DNA from: Marinifilum flexuosum
Lineage (GTDB): Bacteria > Bacteroidota > Bacteroidia > Bacteroidales > Marinifilaceae
Direction of reading: 5' to 3'
Assembly (NCBI RefSeq): GCF_003610555.1
Contig: NZ_RAPQ01000008.1
Span: 2,038,490-2,102,489, forward strand
Length of the DNA: 64,000 nt
Below the pieces are notes generated by a model that saw nothing but the letters and a program-made list of their open reading frames with translations, ran no database searches and was not told the origin of the DNA. Of this stretch, positions 51,395 through 60,117 are shown one piece after another. Numbering within the stretch: the stretch's first letter is position 1; each line of letters begins with the position of its first letter. A program made the translations under genes and the position numbers.

Positions 51395-51787
51395 GGGTTT
51401 TTGAGTTTGTTTTGCACCCCTTCGCCTATCGGCACTTCCCCTAGCAGGGGAAGGCTTAAAGTTTATAGGACAGTGCTTGATTTTAAAATGCCATTAATCT
51501 TAGGGGTTTGCCTTCTAGGGAACCGGAACGAAGAGGAGCTCGTGAAAACATTAATGCGAAAATTGTATGTGAACAAACTGCTGACAGACTAAAGGGTGGA
51601 GGAAATATATAATCGGTATTTATTCAAATGGTAAATTTCTAACAACAAGTAGGGTGATAAACCCATAAATGCATACTTGTTTAAAAGCATTATCAATCAT
51701 TTTGTTGTACAATTGGAAGAATAATGAGAATAAATTACTTTTAGAGCTCAATTTTAAAGCTGAGGCATACATTTAAACAACAAACAC
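51395..51787. other. End of repeat block and C69 peptidase upstream region
   Basis: It contains a plus-strand cctatcggcacttccc hairpin element (51411-51453), a further degenerate repeat fragment up to ~51605, and ~180 bp of AT-rich sequence before the peptidase ATG. A 66-codon frame here is repeat-derived. No perfect TAnnTTTG promoter box was found. Confidence 0.5.
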
Positions 51788-53401
51788 ATGAAAAAGTTAC
51801 TATTAGCAGCATTTGCCATGCTTTGCATATTGCCGGCAAGTGTTGTTGCACAAGGAGTTTTAGATCAGGTAAACGATCCGTTTTTTGGAGAGAGTTGTAC
51901 CAGTATCATGGTGGGTAAAAAGGCATCGACTGATGGATCTGTAATTACAAGTCATACTTGCGATGGACGATACAGAACCTGGTTAGAGGTTGAGAAAGGA
52001 CAGAAGTTCGAGAAGGATACTACCATGGAAGTTTACAAGGGTAGCCTGAAAACTGAAACTGCTTGGGATCGAAGAAAAATGAATGTTGTAGGTACCATTC
52101 CACAAGCGAAAGAAACTTACGCATATTTAAATACCGCTTATCCATGTTTGAACGAAAAGCAATTGGCAATTGGTGAAACTACCATTGTTGGTCCTAAAGA
52201 ATTGGTGAACGAAAAAGGAATGTTCCTGATTGAAGAGTTGGAGCGAATTGCACTACAGCGCTGTACTACAGCTCGCGATGCTATCAAATTAATCGGCAAA
52301 TTAATCAAAGAATATGGTTACGGCGATTGGGGTGAGTGTATCACCATTGCAGACAAGCATGAAGTATGGCAAATGGAAATTTTCGGAGAAGGTCCTGATA
52401 ATGTCGGAGGGGTTTGGGCTGCTCAGCGTATTCCTGATGATCATGTTGGTGTATCGGCAAATATTTCAAGAATTGGTAAAATCGAGAAAAAGAACAAGGA
52501 TTACTTCATGTATTCGGATAATGTATTCTCTGTAGCAAAGAATCTTAAAAGATGGGATGGAAAAGAAGAATTCAAGTTCTGGAAAGCTTATGGTAAGGTT
52601 GATAAACCATTCAAAATTCGTGAGTTTTTCATTCTAAATGCTTTGGCTCCATCATTAAAATTGGATTTTGAAGCAGATGAATTGCCATTCTCGGTAAAAC
52701 CAGATCAGAAAGTTTCTGTACGCGACGTAATTGCATTGTATCGCGAAACCTATGAAGGTACTGAGTATGATATGACTCAAAACCTAAAAGTGGTGAAGAA
52801 AAAATACAACGATAAGAAAGAGGAGATTGGTGCTGATACCATTATCGCTCCAAATGCTCACCCATGGCCAACAAGAGATCACAGAAACTTGCGTAATTAC
52901 CTTAAAGAGGGAACCATCGAGTATCAGAGAACGGTTGCTGTTGCATGGTGTTCTTATTCTCATATCATTCAGTTGAGAGATTGGTTGCCTGATGAAATTG
53001 GTGGTAGAGCTTGGTTCTCTTTCGATAATCCAGCACAAAGCCCTCGTGTTCCAATTTATTCAGGAACAACGAAACTTCCTGAGAGCTTTAATTTCTGTGG
53101 TCAAAAACGATACAGAGAAGATGCTGCAATCTGGCAATACAGAAAGGCCAACAAATTGGCTACTTTGCAATGGCAAAAAACCAGAAAAGGCATGATGGAA
53201 GAAGTGGCTTATTTTGAAGACAAAGGTTTTAGCGATGCGGAGTATTTTGAGGCTAAAATCAAGAAGCTTTTAGAAGAAGGCAAGAAAGAAGAAGCGACCA
53301 CACTTCTAAATAAATTCACCAAAGATTTTACAGGAGCTACAATGCTACGTTGGAAAGAATTGGAGAATGAATATTGGGGAAGATTTGGTTTGGGATTCTA
53401 A
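51788..53401 (+). CDS. Exported C69 family dipeptidase
   Basis: A 537-residue Ntn-hydrolase of peptidase family C69 (dipeptidase A-like). A signal peptide (KKLLLAAFAMLCILPASVVAQ) precedes GESCTSIMVGKKASTDGSVI, where Cys37 is the expected nucleophile; the usual family position is near the processed N-terminus, so propeptide removal is likely. GDWGECITIADKHEVWQMEI and TRDHRNLRNYLKEGTIEYQR are further family blocks. It hydrolyses dipeptides in the periplasm. Stand-alone gene after the repeat block. Confidence 0.92.
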   Translation: MKKLLLAAFAMLCILPASVVAQGVLDQVNDPFFGESCTSIMVGKKASTDGSVITSHTCDGRYRTWLEVEKGQKFEKDTTMEVYKGSLKTETAWDRRKMNVVGTIPQAKETYAYLNTAYPCLNEKQLAIGETTIVGPKELVNEKGMFLIEELERIALQRCTTARDAIKLIGKLIKEYGYGDWGECITIADKHEVWQMEIFGEGPDNVGGVWAAQRIPDDHVGVSANISRIGKIEKKNKDYFMYSDNVFSVAKNLKRWDGKEEFKFWKAYGKVDKPFKIREFFILNALAPSLKLDFEADELPFSVKPDQKVSVRDVIALYRETYEGTEYDMTQNLKVVKKKYNDKKEEIGADTIIAPNAHPWPTRDHRNLRNYLKEGTIEYQRTVAVAWCSYSHIIQLRDWLPDEIGGRAWFSFDNPAQSPRVPIYSGTTKLPESFNFCGQKRYREDAAIWQYRKANKLATLQWQKTRKGMMEEVAYFEDKGFSDAEYFEAKIKKLLEEGKKEEATTLLNKFTKDFTGATMLRWKELENEYWGRFGLGF

Positions 53402-53427
53402 AGAAAAAGTATAAGGCTGCTGACATT

Positions 53428-53534
53428 TCACGCAAAGGTCGCAAAAAATAATAACGGAAAGAACGCAAAGTGTTGAGGTATAATAATCTCATCTTTGCGT
53501 TCTTTCTTTTATAACTTAGCGTTTCTTTGCGTGA
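53428..53534. repeat. Long inverted repeat between convergent genes
   Basis: Left arm from 53428 (tcacgcaaaggtcgcaaa) to 53472 (agaacgcaaag) mirrors the right arm ending tttctttgcgtga at 53534, with several mismatches. The 'gcgtttctttgcgtga' type is a common filler hairpin between Bacteroidota genes; here it may act as a shared terminator for the convergent C69 and SRPBCC genes. Confidence 0.7.
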
Positions 53535-53553
53535 ACCGTTATTTCAAAATATT

Positions 53554-53988
53554 TTATTGTTCTTCGGCAAACTCCTTAAACATTTGCAGGTATTTTTCGG
53601 TTTGCTTTTTAAACGCTCCAGGCATAAGCCATCCAAATATTTTTATCAACCCTTTCAGTTGAAATTCCTGTTCGGTTAAGTACTTTGTTTTGTGATCGCC
53701 TAAAGGTAGAAAAGTGGTTTTAGCCAAATTGTAAACCCCTCTTGCTTCATAGCTTGCAATAAACTCTTCAGGAAGATTTAAAGAGATTACTGTTTCAAGC
53801 ATTTCCATTTCTTTTTTCCCTTGTTTGAAAATCATTTTTGAAGTAGAACCTTTTGTTCCAGGTTCTCCCGTTAGGTGTTCTATACTCTGCAGACCTTCCA
53901 TCCATTTAAAAAGGTTATCTTCACTATTAAATAATTTTACGACTTCATCAATAGGCTTGTTAATTTCTATTTCAATGGTATACTTCAT
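53554..53988 (-). CDS. SRPBCC family (START/Bet v1-like) protein
   Basis: A 144-residue cytoplasmic protein of the polyketide-cyclase/dehydrase type: KYTIEIEINKPIDEVVKLFNSEDNLFKWMEGLQSIE is the typical first strand and helix pair, and a long C-terminal helix (FKKQTEKYLQMFKEFAEEQ) closes the pocket. It should bind a hydrophobic ligand; which one is unknown. It follows the radical SAM gene by 45 bp on the same strand and may be its operon partner. Confidence 0.82.
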   Translation of the reverse strand: MKYTIEIEINKPIDEVVKLFNSEDNLFKWMEGLQSIEHLTGEPGTKGSTSKMIFKQGKKEMEMLETVISLNLPEEFIASYEARGVYNLAKTTFLPLGDHKTKYLTEQEFQLKGLIKIFGWLMPGAFKKQTEKYLQMFKEFAEEQ

Positions 53989-54033
53989 TTCAAATCTGGT
54001 TTAAAGTTTATGGAATATAGAATATACGAAAAA

Positions 54034-55443
54034 TCATTGAAATGATTTGTATAGAGCATTGTCAGAAATATTTGCTTTGGCCTTGTCAACTTCGCAAAGA
54101 AGCAATTCCAATAGTGGCAACATTCGTTTCAAACCTCCTGTATTGATGATGAAATTCCATAGTGGTTCAAATTTTTTCCATCCGCCAGTATAGAATAAAT
54201 GTTTTAGTTGATGGGTAAGATGATCATGAGCGAAAGAGGATTTGAAAATGTTCTGCCAGGAATAAAATTCCTTATAGGCCCATTCATATCCATCCTCCAA
54301 TTCTTTTGCGCTTAAATTTTTGCTTTCATATACCGTGTGTCTTGTGTCATATAAATCCCAATCTCTGGTAAGAATACGATTCTGCTTCTCTAAATCCTGA
54401 TAGAGCTTTGTGCCTGGATAGGGTGTTAAAATGTGATAGGTTGCTGTAGTAATTGAATGGTTTACTCCCCAGTCAACCGTTCGTTTGAATACATCTTGAT
54501 TATCGTGGTCCAGCCCAAAAACAAAACTACCGTTGATCATGATTCCTAAATCGTGCAGCCTTTTAACAGCCAACTCATAGCTTTGTTTTAGGTTCTGATT
54601 TTTATTGCTTTGGCGCAAATTCTCTTCCGAGAAGGTTTCGAATCCTACAAATACGCTTCTTAAGCCTGCTTCGGCGGCTAATTCTAATAAATTGCCTTTA
54701 AGAATGGATTCAACAGTAGCAGCTCCTTGAAAGACTCTGTTCATTCCCTTCATTTCACGAAATAAGGTAGTAGCTAATTTTGGATCGCCCAGAAGATGAT
54801 CATCCAAAAAGTAGAGATGCTTTCCTGGAAGTCGATCAATTTCAGCAAGAATTTCATCTACTCGTTGTGTGTAAAATGATTTTCCACCTTTAAAAAAGGC
54901 ATCCTTATAGCAGAAACTACAGTGATGAGGACAGCCTCTTGATATGGATAGAGAGTTGGGGACTAAGTATTTTTCTCGTTTGATCAAATCTCTCCTGATT
55001 ACTGGTTGGTTTTCAATGGTTCTTCCTGTTTTTGCATGATAGAATTTTTTAGCCTTTTTCATCTTAAAATCTTGCAGAAATTCAGGAAAGGATTGCTCTG
55101 CAGGTCCTAGAATCACAGTGTCTGCATGTTGGATTGCTTCATTTGGCAGTGAAGTAACATGTAGACCTCCCAAAACTACAAAAGCCCCACGTTTTCTGTA
55201 ATGATCGGCAATTCTATAAGCTCGCTTTGCATTGGTAATATATACTTGAATTAGGACCAAATCGGTATTGTCATCGATATGTAATTTTTCTACATGTTGA
55301 TCTACGAGTTCAATTTCATCCTCTGCAGAAAGGTAAGATGCTAAGCTTGCTAAACCAAGAGGAGGGAACAAGGAGTATTTAATTGGACGCCAAAAAGGGC
55401 TCTTCGCCTCGGTGAGTGAAGGCAATACGAGTTTAACTTTCAT
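54034..55443 (-). CDS. B12-binding-domain radical SAM protein
   Basis: A 469-residue enzyme. An N-terminal cobalamin-binding-like fold (residues ~1-130: FPPLGLASLASYLSAEDEIEL, FVVLGGLHVTSLPNEAIQHADTV) precedes the radical SAM core with SISRGCPHHCSFCYKDAF: C171, C175, C178 bind the 4Fe-4S cluster. GSFVFGLDHDN and YHILTPYPGTKLY are typical of B12-dependent class B methylase-like enzymes. The DxHxxG cobalamin ligand is not evident. The substrate is unknown. A SAM-methyltransferase gene lies 59 bp upstream on the same strand. Confidence 0.88.
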   Translation of the reverse strand: MKVKLVLPSLTEAKSPFWRPIKYSLFPPLGLASLASYLSAEDEIELVDQHVEKLHIDDNTDLVLIQVYITNAKRAYRIADHYRKRGAFVVLGGLHVTSLPNEAIQHADTVILGPAEQSFPEFLQDFKMKKAKKFYHAKTGRTIENQPVIRRDLIKREKYLVPNSLSISRGCPHHCSFCYKDAFFKGGKSFYTQRVDEILAEIDRLPGKHLYFLDDHLLGDPKLATTLFREMKGMNRVFQGAATVESILKGNLLELAAEAGLRSVFVGFETFSEENLRQSNKNQNLKQSYELAVKRLHDLGIMINGSFVFGLDHDNQDVFKRTVDWGVNHSITTATYHILTPYPGTKLYQDLEKQNRILTRDWDLYDTRHTVYESKNLSAKELEDGYEWAYKEFYSWQNIFKSSFAHDHLTHQLKHLFYTGGWKKFEPLWNFIINTGGLKRMLPLLELLLCEVDKAKANISDNALYKSFQ

Positions 55444-55502
55444 TTCTGTAGGATATGAAGGATTTAAAAAATAACGATATGTAAAAGCAGATACTTAGGG
55501 TA

Positions 55503-56231
55503 TTAACTTGCCTCAACAATTAAAGGCATGCTGTTTTCCGTGAGATCTTCACGTTTAAAGTTTCCGAAAAATGAAATGTTTGTAAATCCTGCTTTTTGCA
55601 AGAGTTCTTCCACTTTTGATTTCCTGAGTGCTAATAAAGCAATGCAGTTTTGAATGCTATTGTCATTTTCTTTAATGCTTAGTATGGTTTCAAAATCAAC
55701 TTTCCCCAATGAAGAATGATACTCATAGTTGCGTTCAAACTTTATGACCTCATTTTCAATGGTAGGCAAGTGATCAATCTTCTGATCGATGATGCGGTCG
55801 TAATTGATAATTTGAAAAAGAAGTTTTCCATCTTTCTTTAAAACCGCTTTTGCATTCCGAAAGAATTGTAATACTTCTTCATCTGAGTTTAAGTGTACCA
55901 ATGTGTTTCCAAAGCAGGCAATAATATCGAACGAATTTGGTCCAAAGGCCGTATCGAGTTCCAGCATATTCTGCAAATGAAATTCAAGGTTTTTGTAGTT
56001 CTTTCCTTTGGTGATTGACTTGTCAATCATCCCTTTATCCAGGTCTATACCAATTACCTTCTGGTAGGTTTCAGCTAGTTCCAATGATAAATCACCAATG
56101 GCACAACCAATATCTAAAATGGAAAGTTCATCTTTTGCTTGATGATGGCTTTTGCCAATAAAATCAAGCTGCATTTTATTCAAAGGAAAAATATAATGGT
56201 AGTATTTTGAGATGCTTTCGTAAAAGTCCAT
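55503..56231 (-). CDS. Class I SAM-dependent methyltransferase
   Basis: Starting at the ATG at 56231 (MDFYESISKYYHYIFPLNKM) gives 242 residues with the standard N-terminus; an upstream in-frame Met would add 13 non-homologous residues. Motif I LSILDIGCAIGDLSLELA, motif II VIGIDLDKGMID, and motif post-I FDIIACFGNTLVHL define a Methyltransf_25/11 fold. FFGNFKREDL near the end is typical of small-molecule methyltransferases. The substrate is unknown. Neighbouring the radical SAM gene suggests joint modification chemistry. Confidence 0.88.
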   Translation of the reverse strand: MDFYESISKYYHYIFPLNKMQLDFIGKSHHQAKDELSILDIGCAIGDLSLELAETYQKVIGIDLDKGMIDKSITKGKNYKNLEFHLQNMLELDTAFGPNSFDIIACFGNTLVHLNSDEEVLQFFRNAKAVLKKDGKLLFQIINYDRIIDQKIDHLPTIENEVIKFERNYEYHSSLGKVDFETILSIKENDNSIQNCIALLALRKSKVEELLQKAGFTNISFFGNFKREDLTENSMPLIVEAS

Positions 56232-56332
56232 ATTATTCAGTTTTTTATATTGATGGATCAATTTAGGCAAATTATGCCATTTATACTATGAGAATATCTT
56301 TGGGTATAATGCCGATATATTAATAAATAGCC

Positions 56333-56731
56333 TTAAGGAGTTAAGAACCTTGATGCTATATTCATTAAATAATCGGTATAAATCAATACTCCGATAATGA
56401 AAGCAGTAATTGCACTAATTAATACTGCAGCTGCCGAAATGTCTTTTATTTTCTTGATTTGTTTGTGATGATTTGGCTGAACAAAATCACATAGATTTTC
56501 GATCGCTGAATTAAATAGTTCTGCTACTACAACAAATCCGATTGAGAAAAGCACCGCAACAATTTCCATTTTTTTCAGCTTCAAAACAGCAGACAGCACG
56601 TACATGATAATACCAATGCCCAAATGAATTTTGGCATTATCTTCTTCTTTAACTGCAATTTTTACACCTCGCAAAGCATGTTTGAAACTGTTTAATAGAG
56701 TTTTTATGGAGAATTTGCTTTTTTTATTCAT
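56333..56731 (-). CDS. dgkA: Diacylglycerol/undecaprenol kinase family protein
   Basis: A 132-residue integral membrane kinase with three helices. The signature VVVAELFNSAIENLCDFV (ExxNSAIE) and QIKKIKDISAAAVLISAI (KD-AA-VL) hold the catalytic Glu, Asn and Asp of the DgkA family. The N-terminal FKHALRGVKIAVKEEDNAKIH is the amphipathic surface helix. It phosphorylates diacylglycerol or undecaprenol. It is 24 bp downstream of creD and may be part of that transcript. Confidence 0.92.
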   Translation of the reverse strand: MNKKSKFSIKTLLNSFKHALRGVKIAVKEEDNAKIHLGIGIIMYVLSAVLKLKKMEIVAVLFSIGFVVVAELFNSAIENLCDFVQPNHHKQIKKIKDISAAAVLISAITAFIIGVLIYTDYLMNIASRFLTP

Positions 56732-56755
56732 TTCTCAATCGGATTTTAAATTGAA

Positions 56756-58099
56756 TTATTCAGCACTTACATGCAGTTTGTACCAATTGATATTTCTGGT
56801 AAAGAACATGGTGATGGCAAGAATAACTGTTAAGCCTATACTACCCATTAGCAATGCATAATCAGCAAGTTGAAGTGTTACAAAAAGGAATGTGTAAATT
56901 CCAAGAATTGTTGACGACAGTATAGCTGTAAATTTTAATGAGTTAAAAACACTTGTTGAGTAAAGAGAGATGAGTAAGGAACTAACTCCGGCAGAAATTA
57001 GGTATGCGATATTAAAATTGGTATGTTCCGAAATGGATATCAACAGAACATAGAAAAGGCAAAGTGCTAAACCCACCAAAGTATATTGAAATGGATGAAT
57101 TTTTTTTCCGTTGAGAATCTCTACCAGGAAGAATACCAGGAAGATTAAAGAGATGGTCATTGCAGCATACTTAGCCGATCGAGTGGCTTTTTGGTAATCA
57201 TCCAAGGGCATAATAAGGTCTACACCAAAACTGGAATCTTGCATTCTGTCTGCCATATTTCTATCTACCCACGATTGAGGATAGTTGCGGTTAAGTAATA
57301 AGGCTTTCCATTTGGCTGTAAAACCCTTATCGCTAACTTCACGAGTTTTAGGAATGAAGTTGCCATTAAAACTAGGAGAGGGCCATGGAGACTGCAGCTC
57401 AACTTGTGTGCTTCCACCAACTGGTATAAAGGAAAGATTTTGACTTCCCTGTAGATTTAAATCAAAGGAAAAGTTAACCATTTTGGTAAAATCTTCTGCC
57501 AAATTCGGTACATCCAGACTTACTCCAGATGGCATCATAATGGGTAAACGGGACCCCGGTTGAACCGATATTTTTTCTTTTCCCCATTGAAGTTGAATTT
57601 GATCCTCTATACCTCTTAAGTCAGAAATTCCGATGCTCATGAAAGCTTTGTCAAATTGAATCTCTTTCAATCCACTTTGATCAATTTTAGCATTTAAATC
57701 AAACAGTCCGGAAACCTTCAGCTTACTGCTGTAAACAACTACCTCGTAAATACCACGTTTTAAAGTCTTGGGTTCAATATCTCCATTAACATTTAATTGG
57801 TCTGGTAAGATGTGTAAGTGTTTCGTTTGCTTAATAGTCTCATTTTCATTGTTGAGATATTCATATACCAGAGGAATGGTTAATATAGGACCATTAATTT
57901 GCTGTTCATTGGCCCATTTAGAGCTTACTTCATGAAGTACCGATTTATTTTGACTTTCTCTTTCATGAATGATGGATTTGATCATACTTGCAGGAATAAG
58001 AAGCAGAAGCATAAGAATGGTAATAGTGGAAAGTTTTAATCCAACGGATTGTTTTAGCCAGCGGCCAAATTTTTCGAATGGTGATTGTTCTGTGTTCAT
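56756..58099 (-). CDS. creD: Cell envelope integrity protein CreD
   Basis: A 447-residue inner-membrane protein with one N-terminal helix (LSTITILMLLLLIPASMIKS), a large periplasmic domain (PGSRLPIMMPSGVSLDVPNL; LLNRNYPQSWVDRNMADRMQ) and five C-terminal helices from ~320. The SDKGFTAKWKALLLNRNYPQ and GLALCLFYVLLISISEH blocks are CreD-specific. CreD is induced by the CreBC system in enterobacteria and affects envelope stress and colicin tolerance. Here it follows a winged-helix regulator gene and has a copy of the same palindromic operator just upstream of its start. Confidence 0.95.
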   Translation of the reverse strand: MNTEQSPFEKFGRWLKQSVGLKLSTITILMLLLLIPASMIKSIIHERESQNKSVLHEVSSKWANEQQINGPILTIPLVYEYLNNENETIKQTKHLHILPDQLNVNGDIEPKTLKRGIYEVVVYSSKLKVSGLFDLNAKIDQSGLKEIQFDKAFMSIGISDLRGIEDQIQLQWGKEKISVQPGSRLPIMMPSGVSLDVPNLAEDFTKMVNFSFDLNLQGSQNLSFIPVGGSTQVELQSPWPSPSFNGNFIPKTREVSDKGFTAKWKALLLNRNYPQSWVDRNMADRMQDSSFGVDLIMPLDDYQKATRSAKYAAMTISLIFLVFFLVEILNGKKIHPFQYTLVGLALCLFYVLLISISEHTNFNIAYLISAGVSSLLISLYSTSVFNSLKFTAILSSTILGIYTFLFVTLQLADYALLMGSIGLTVILAITMFFTRNINWYKLHVSAE

Positions 58100-58117
58100 A
58101 TATTGTGTTTTTTAAAG

Positions 58118-58136
58118 TACTTTGAAATACAAAGTG
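58118..58136. promoter_or_regulatory. Palindromic operator upstream of creD
   Basis: tactttgaaatacaaagtg contains the dyad actttg-N5-caaagt (58119-58135), 19-37 bp before the creD ATG. A nearly identical site precedes the first gene of the operon at 59064-59082. It is the likely binding site of the winged-helix protein encoded between the two sites. Confidence 0.75.
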
Positions 58137-58152
58137 GAATAGTAAAAAAAAA

Positions 58153-58443
58153 TTATTTCAATAGTTGCTCAATGGCTTTTATGTGTTTTAGGAATGCTGC
58201 TTTCCCTTCATTTGTTGCACTGTACTTGGTATTTGGTTTGCGATCCAGGAATTCTTTTTGAACGCGAATGTACTCGGTCTTTTCCAAAGACTTTAGGTGA
58301 CTGGCCAAATTACCATCAGTTACGCCTAAAAGGTTTTTTAAGGCATTAAAATCCAGGTAATCGTTTACCACCAAGGCCGACATGATTCCAAGTCGAATTC
58401 GGTTCTCAAAAGCTTTATTTAAATCTTTTAAAATATCTTTCAC
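58153..58443 (-). CDS. Winged-helix transcriptional regulator (ArsR/MarR-like, creD-associated)
   Basis: The true start is most likely GTG at 58443, overlapping the TGA of the upstream membrane-protein gene in the string GTGA; this gives 96 residues beginning VKDILKDLNKAFENRIR. A longer frame from 58509 would overlap that gene by 70 bp. The winged helix has LNALKNLLGVTDGNLASHLKSL as recognition region and a C-terminal helix KHIKAIEQLLK. Members of this group pair with CreD in many bacteria. Two actttgaaat(a/t)caaagt palindromes flank it, so auto- and creD-regulation is likely. Confidence 0.88.
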   Translation of the reverse strand: MKDILKDLNKAFENRIRLGIMSALVVNDYLDFNALKNLLGVTDGNLASHLKSLEKTEYIRVQKEFLDRKPNTKYSATNEGKAAFLKHIKAIEQLLK

Positions 58444-59057
58444 GACTTGTATTTTACCTCCATAATAATACCATACACAATGTGTAGGATTCCAAATCCA
58501 ATGCACCAAAATATCAGGCCATACCCTATAAAATAAGTAGCAATTAATCCTAAAATGATTTCTAGAATTCCCAGGCTTCGAACTTCGGTTAGGGTGTATT
58601 TACTTGCATTTACCAAGGCCAAACCATAAAAAATCAAGGTTAAAGGAGCTATTAAACCTATGTAACCTTTAAGTAATATCAACAGGCAAAATACTCCGCC
58701 GCTCAAAAGAGGGATAAGCAAATTGATTAGCAGTCTTTTGGTTTGAGAATCCCATATGTTTTGCTTGGTCTTTTTGGTTTTTAGGCGAGTAAAGAAAATT
58801 CCAAAGCCAACTGCAAGTAACAATGTGATTATACCGATGCTTAATAATTGAATAAGTTGTTCCCAACTTAAGAGAGCGCGATCAAAATTTTGGTAACCAG
58901 TTTCAGAATAGATGCTGATCCATGCAAAATAGGCACCTACCAGTGCGATAATTCCTGCCGAAATTCCCGATAATCCACTCAATGAAATAAATTTAGATGA
59001 TTTGTTCATCATCTCTTTAATTTCATTTAAATCATCAATGTATTTTTGTTGGTTCAT
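58440..59057 (-). CDS. Polytopic membrane protein of the creD operon
   Basis: Starting at ATG 59057 (MNQQKYIDDLNEIKEMMNKS) gives 205 residues; a longer frame to 59078 would overlap the operator. About six membrane helices follow an amphipathic N-terminal segment (GLSGISAGIIALVGAYFAWI; LINLLIPLLSGGVFCLLILL; GILEIILGLIATYFIGYG). Function is unknown, but the N-terminal helix plus helices recalls small sensor-like proteins often found before such regulators. The stop codon overlaps the regulator start by 4 bp, showing translational coupling. Confidence 0.8.
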   Translation of the reverse strand: MNQQKYIDDLNEIKEMMNKSSKFISLSGLSGISAGIIALVGAYFAWISIYSETGYQNFDRALLSWEQLIQLLSIGIITLLLAVGFGIFFTRLKTKKTKQNIWDSQTKRLLINLLIPLLSGGVFCLLILLKGYIGLIAPLTLIFYGLALVNASKYTLTEVRSLGILEIILGLIATYFIGYGLIFWCIGFGILHIVYGIIMEVKYKS

Positions 59058-59063
59058 AAAAAG

Positions 59064-59082
59064 TACTTTGAAATTCAAAGTA
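59064..59082. promoter_or_regulatory. Palindromic operator upstream of the creD operon
   Basis: A 19-bp perfect dyad tactttgaaattcaaagta, 7-25 bp before the first gene's ATG. It shares 16-17 of 19 bases with the site at 58118. Position so close to the start implies repression of transcription or initiation. Confidence 0.8.
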
Positions 59083-59152
59083 AAAATATGTAATTTTTTT
59101 TATTCTCCAAAAATAAATTCAGATATGCACTAAATTTTGTAATTAGATGGAT

Positions 59153-59917
59153 TCAAAAGAGCTTGTTAAAGTCTTTGTAATGAAATATTTCGCTTGCTTT
59201 TGGAGAATTCCCAATTGAGTGTTTTCCTCTCAAAGGACGAACAGTATGAGCAACTGAATTTATTTTCGAAGGCTTTATTAAGGATTTAATTCTATCCATA
59301 TCATTTGATTTGGATAAAGCACTAATCCAATTATCCGCATTCTTATCGCAGAGTATTAAAGGCATTCTTGGTTCGTTAAGCTTAGGGTTGTTATGAATTT
59401 CTGCCATGAAGGAGTTGGCTTTCACCGTTACAATGGAAAAAGTTTTCAGAATTTCACCAGTTTGCTTGTTTGTCCAATTGTTCCAAAGTCCGGCAAGATT
59501 CATAGCTTCTCTATTTTCAATCTGGATGAAAAAGGGAAATTTTTTTCCATTCTTATGATGATGTTCATAGAAGCCATTAACGCAAATCAAACAACGATGA
59601 TATTGAGCCGATTTTCGAAATGAAGGTTTCTCAAATATGCTTTCGCCCCTGGCATTAATGGTTTTTCTTCTTAAATCATTGGCTTGATTTTCATTCTTAA
59701 CCCAATCTGGTATTAACCCCCAAGATGCTATCTTTGGTAAATCAGGAGTTTCGTTTGTATAAATGATCAAATTGGGGTGAGCAAATCCTGATACATGATG
59801 CCAGTTGGTAATATATGGTTCCAGTTCGGTCACCAATTCGCGAATGACTTCAGCTTGGTTTAGCCTGCGGGCTCTTTTTAATTGAGCCTCCAATTTTGCT
59901 TGTATATCATAACACAT
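59153..59917 (-). CDS. yedK: SOS response-associated peptidase (SRAP/HMCES-YedK family)
   Basis: A 254-residue protein beginning MCYDIQ, where Cys2 becomes N-terminal after Met removal and forms a covalent bond to abasic sites in single-stranded DNA. INARGESIFEKPSFRKSA, RCLICVNGFYEHHHKNGKKF (catalytic Glu) and NEPRMPLIL are family blocks. It shields abasic sites at replication forks. Length fits Bacteroidota members. Monocistronic; no LexA-like site recognised. Confidence 0.93.
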   Translation of the reverse strand: MCYDIQAKLEAQLKRARRLNQAEVIRELVTELEPYITNWHHVSGFAHPNLIIYTNETPDLPKIASWGLIPDWVKNENQANDLRRKTINARGESIFEKPSFRKSAQYHRCLICVNGFYEHHHKNGKKFPFFIQIENREAMNLAGLWNNWTNKQTGEILKTFSIVTVKANSFMAEIHNNPKLNEPRMPLILCDKNADNWISALSKSNDMDRIKSLIKPSKINSVAHTVRPLRGKHSIGNSPKASEIFHYKDFNKLF

Positions 59918-60117
59918 GCTTTGCTCATTTGATTCATTACAATTTAATGAATTTAAATAAGATTGGTCTGGTATTGGAAATAAATGGTGTTTGATATGTT
60001 TAATAATCGGATCTTAAAAAGCTTTTGGATGAAATTCCATAAGTTATTTTCATTCCACTACTTTATTATTTCTTACATTTGGAATTCTGATTACAGATAC
60101 CAGATAATAACAAGACT

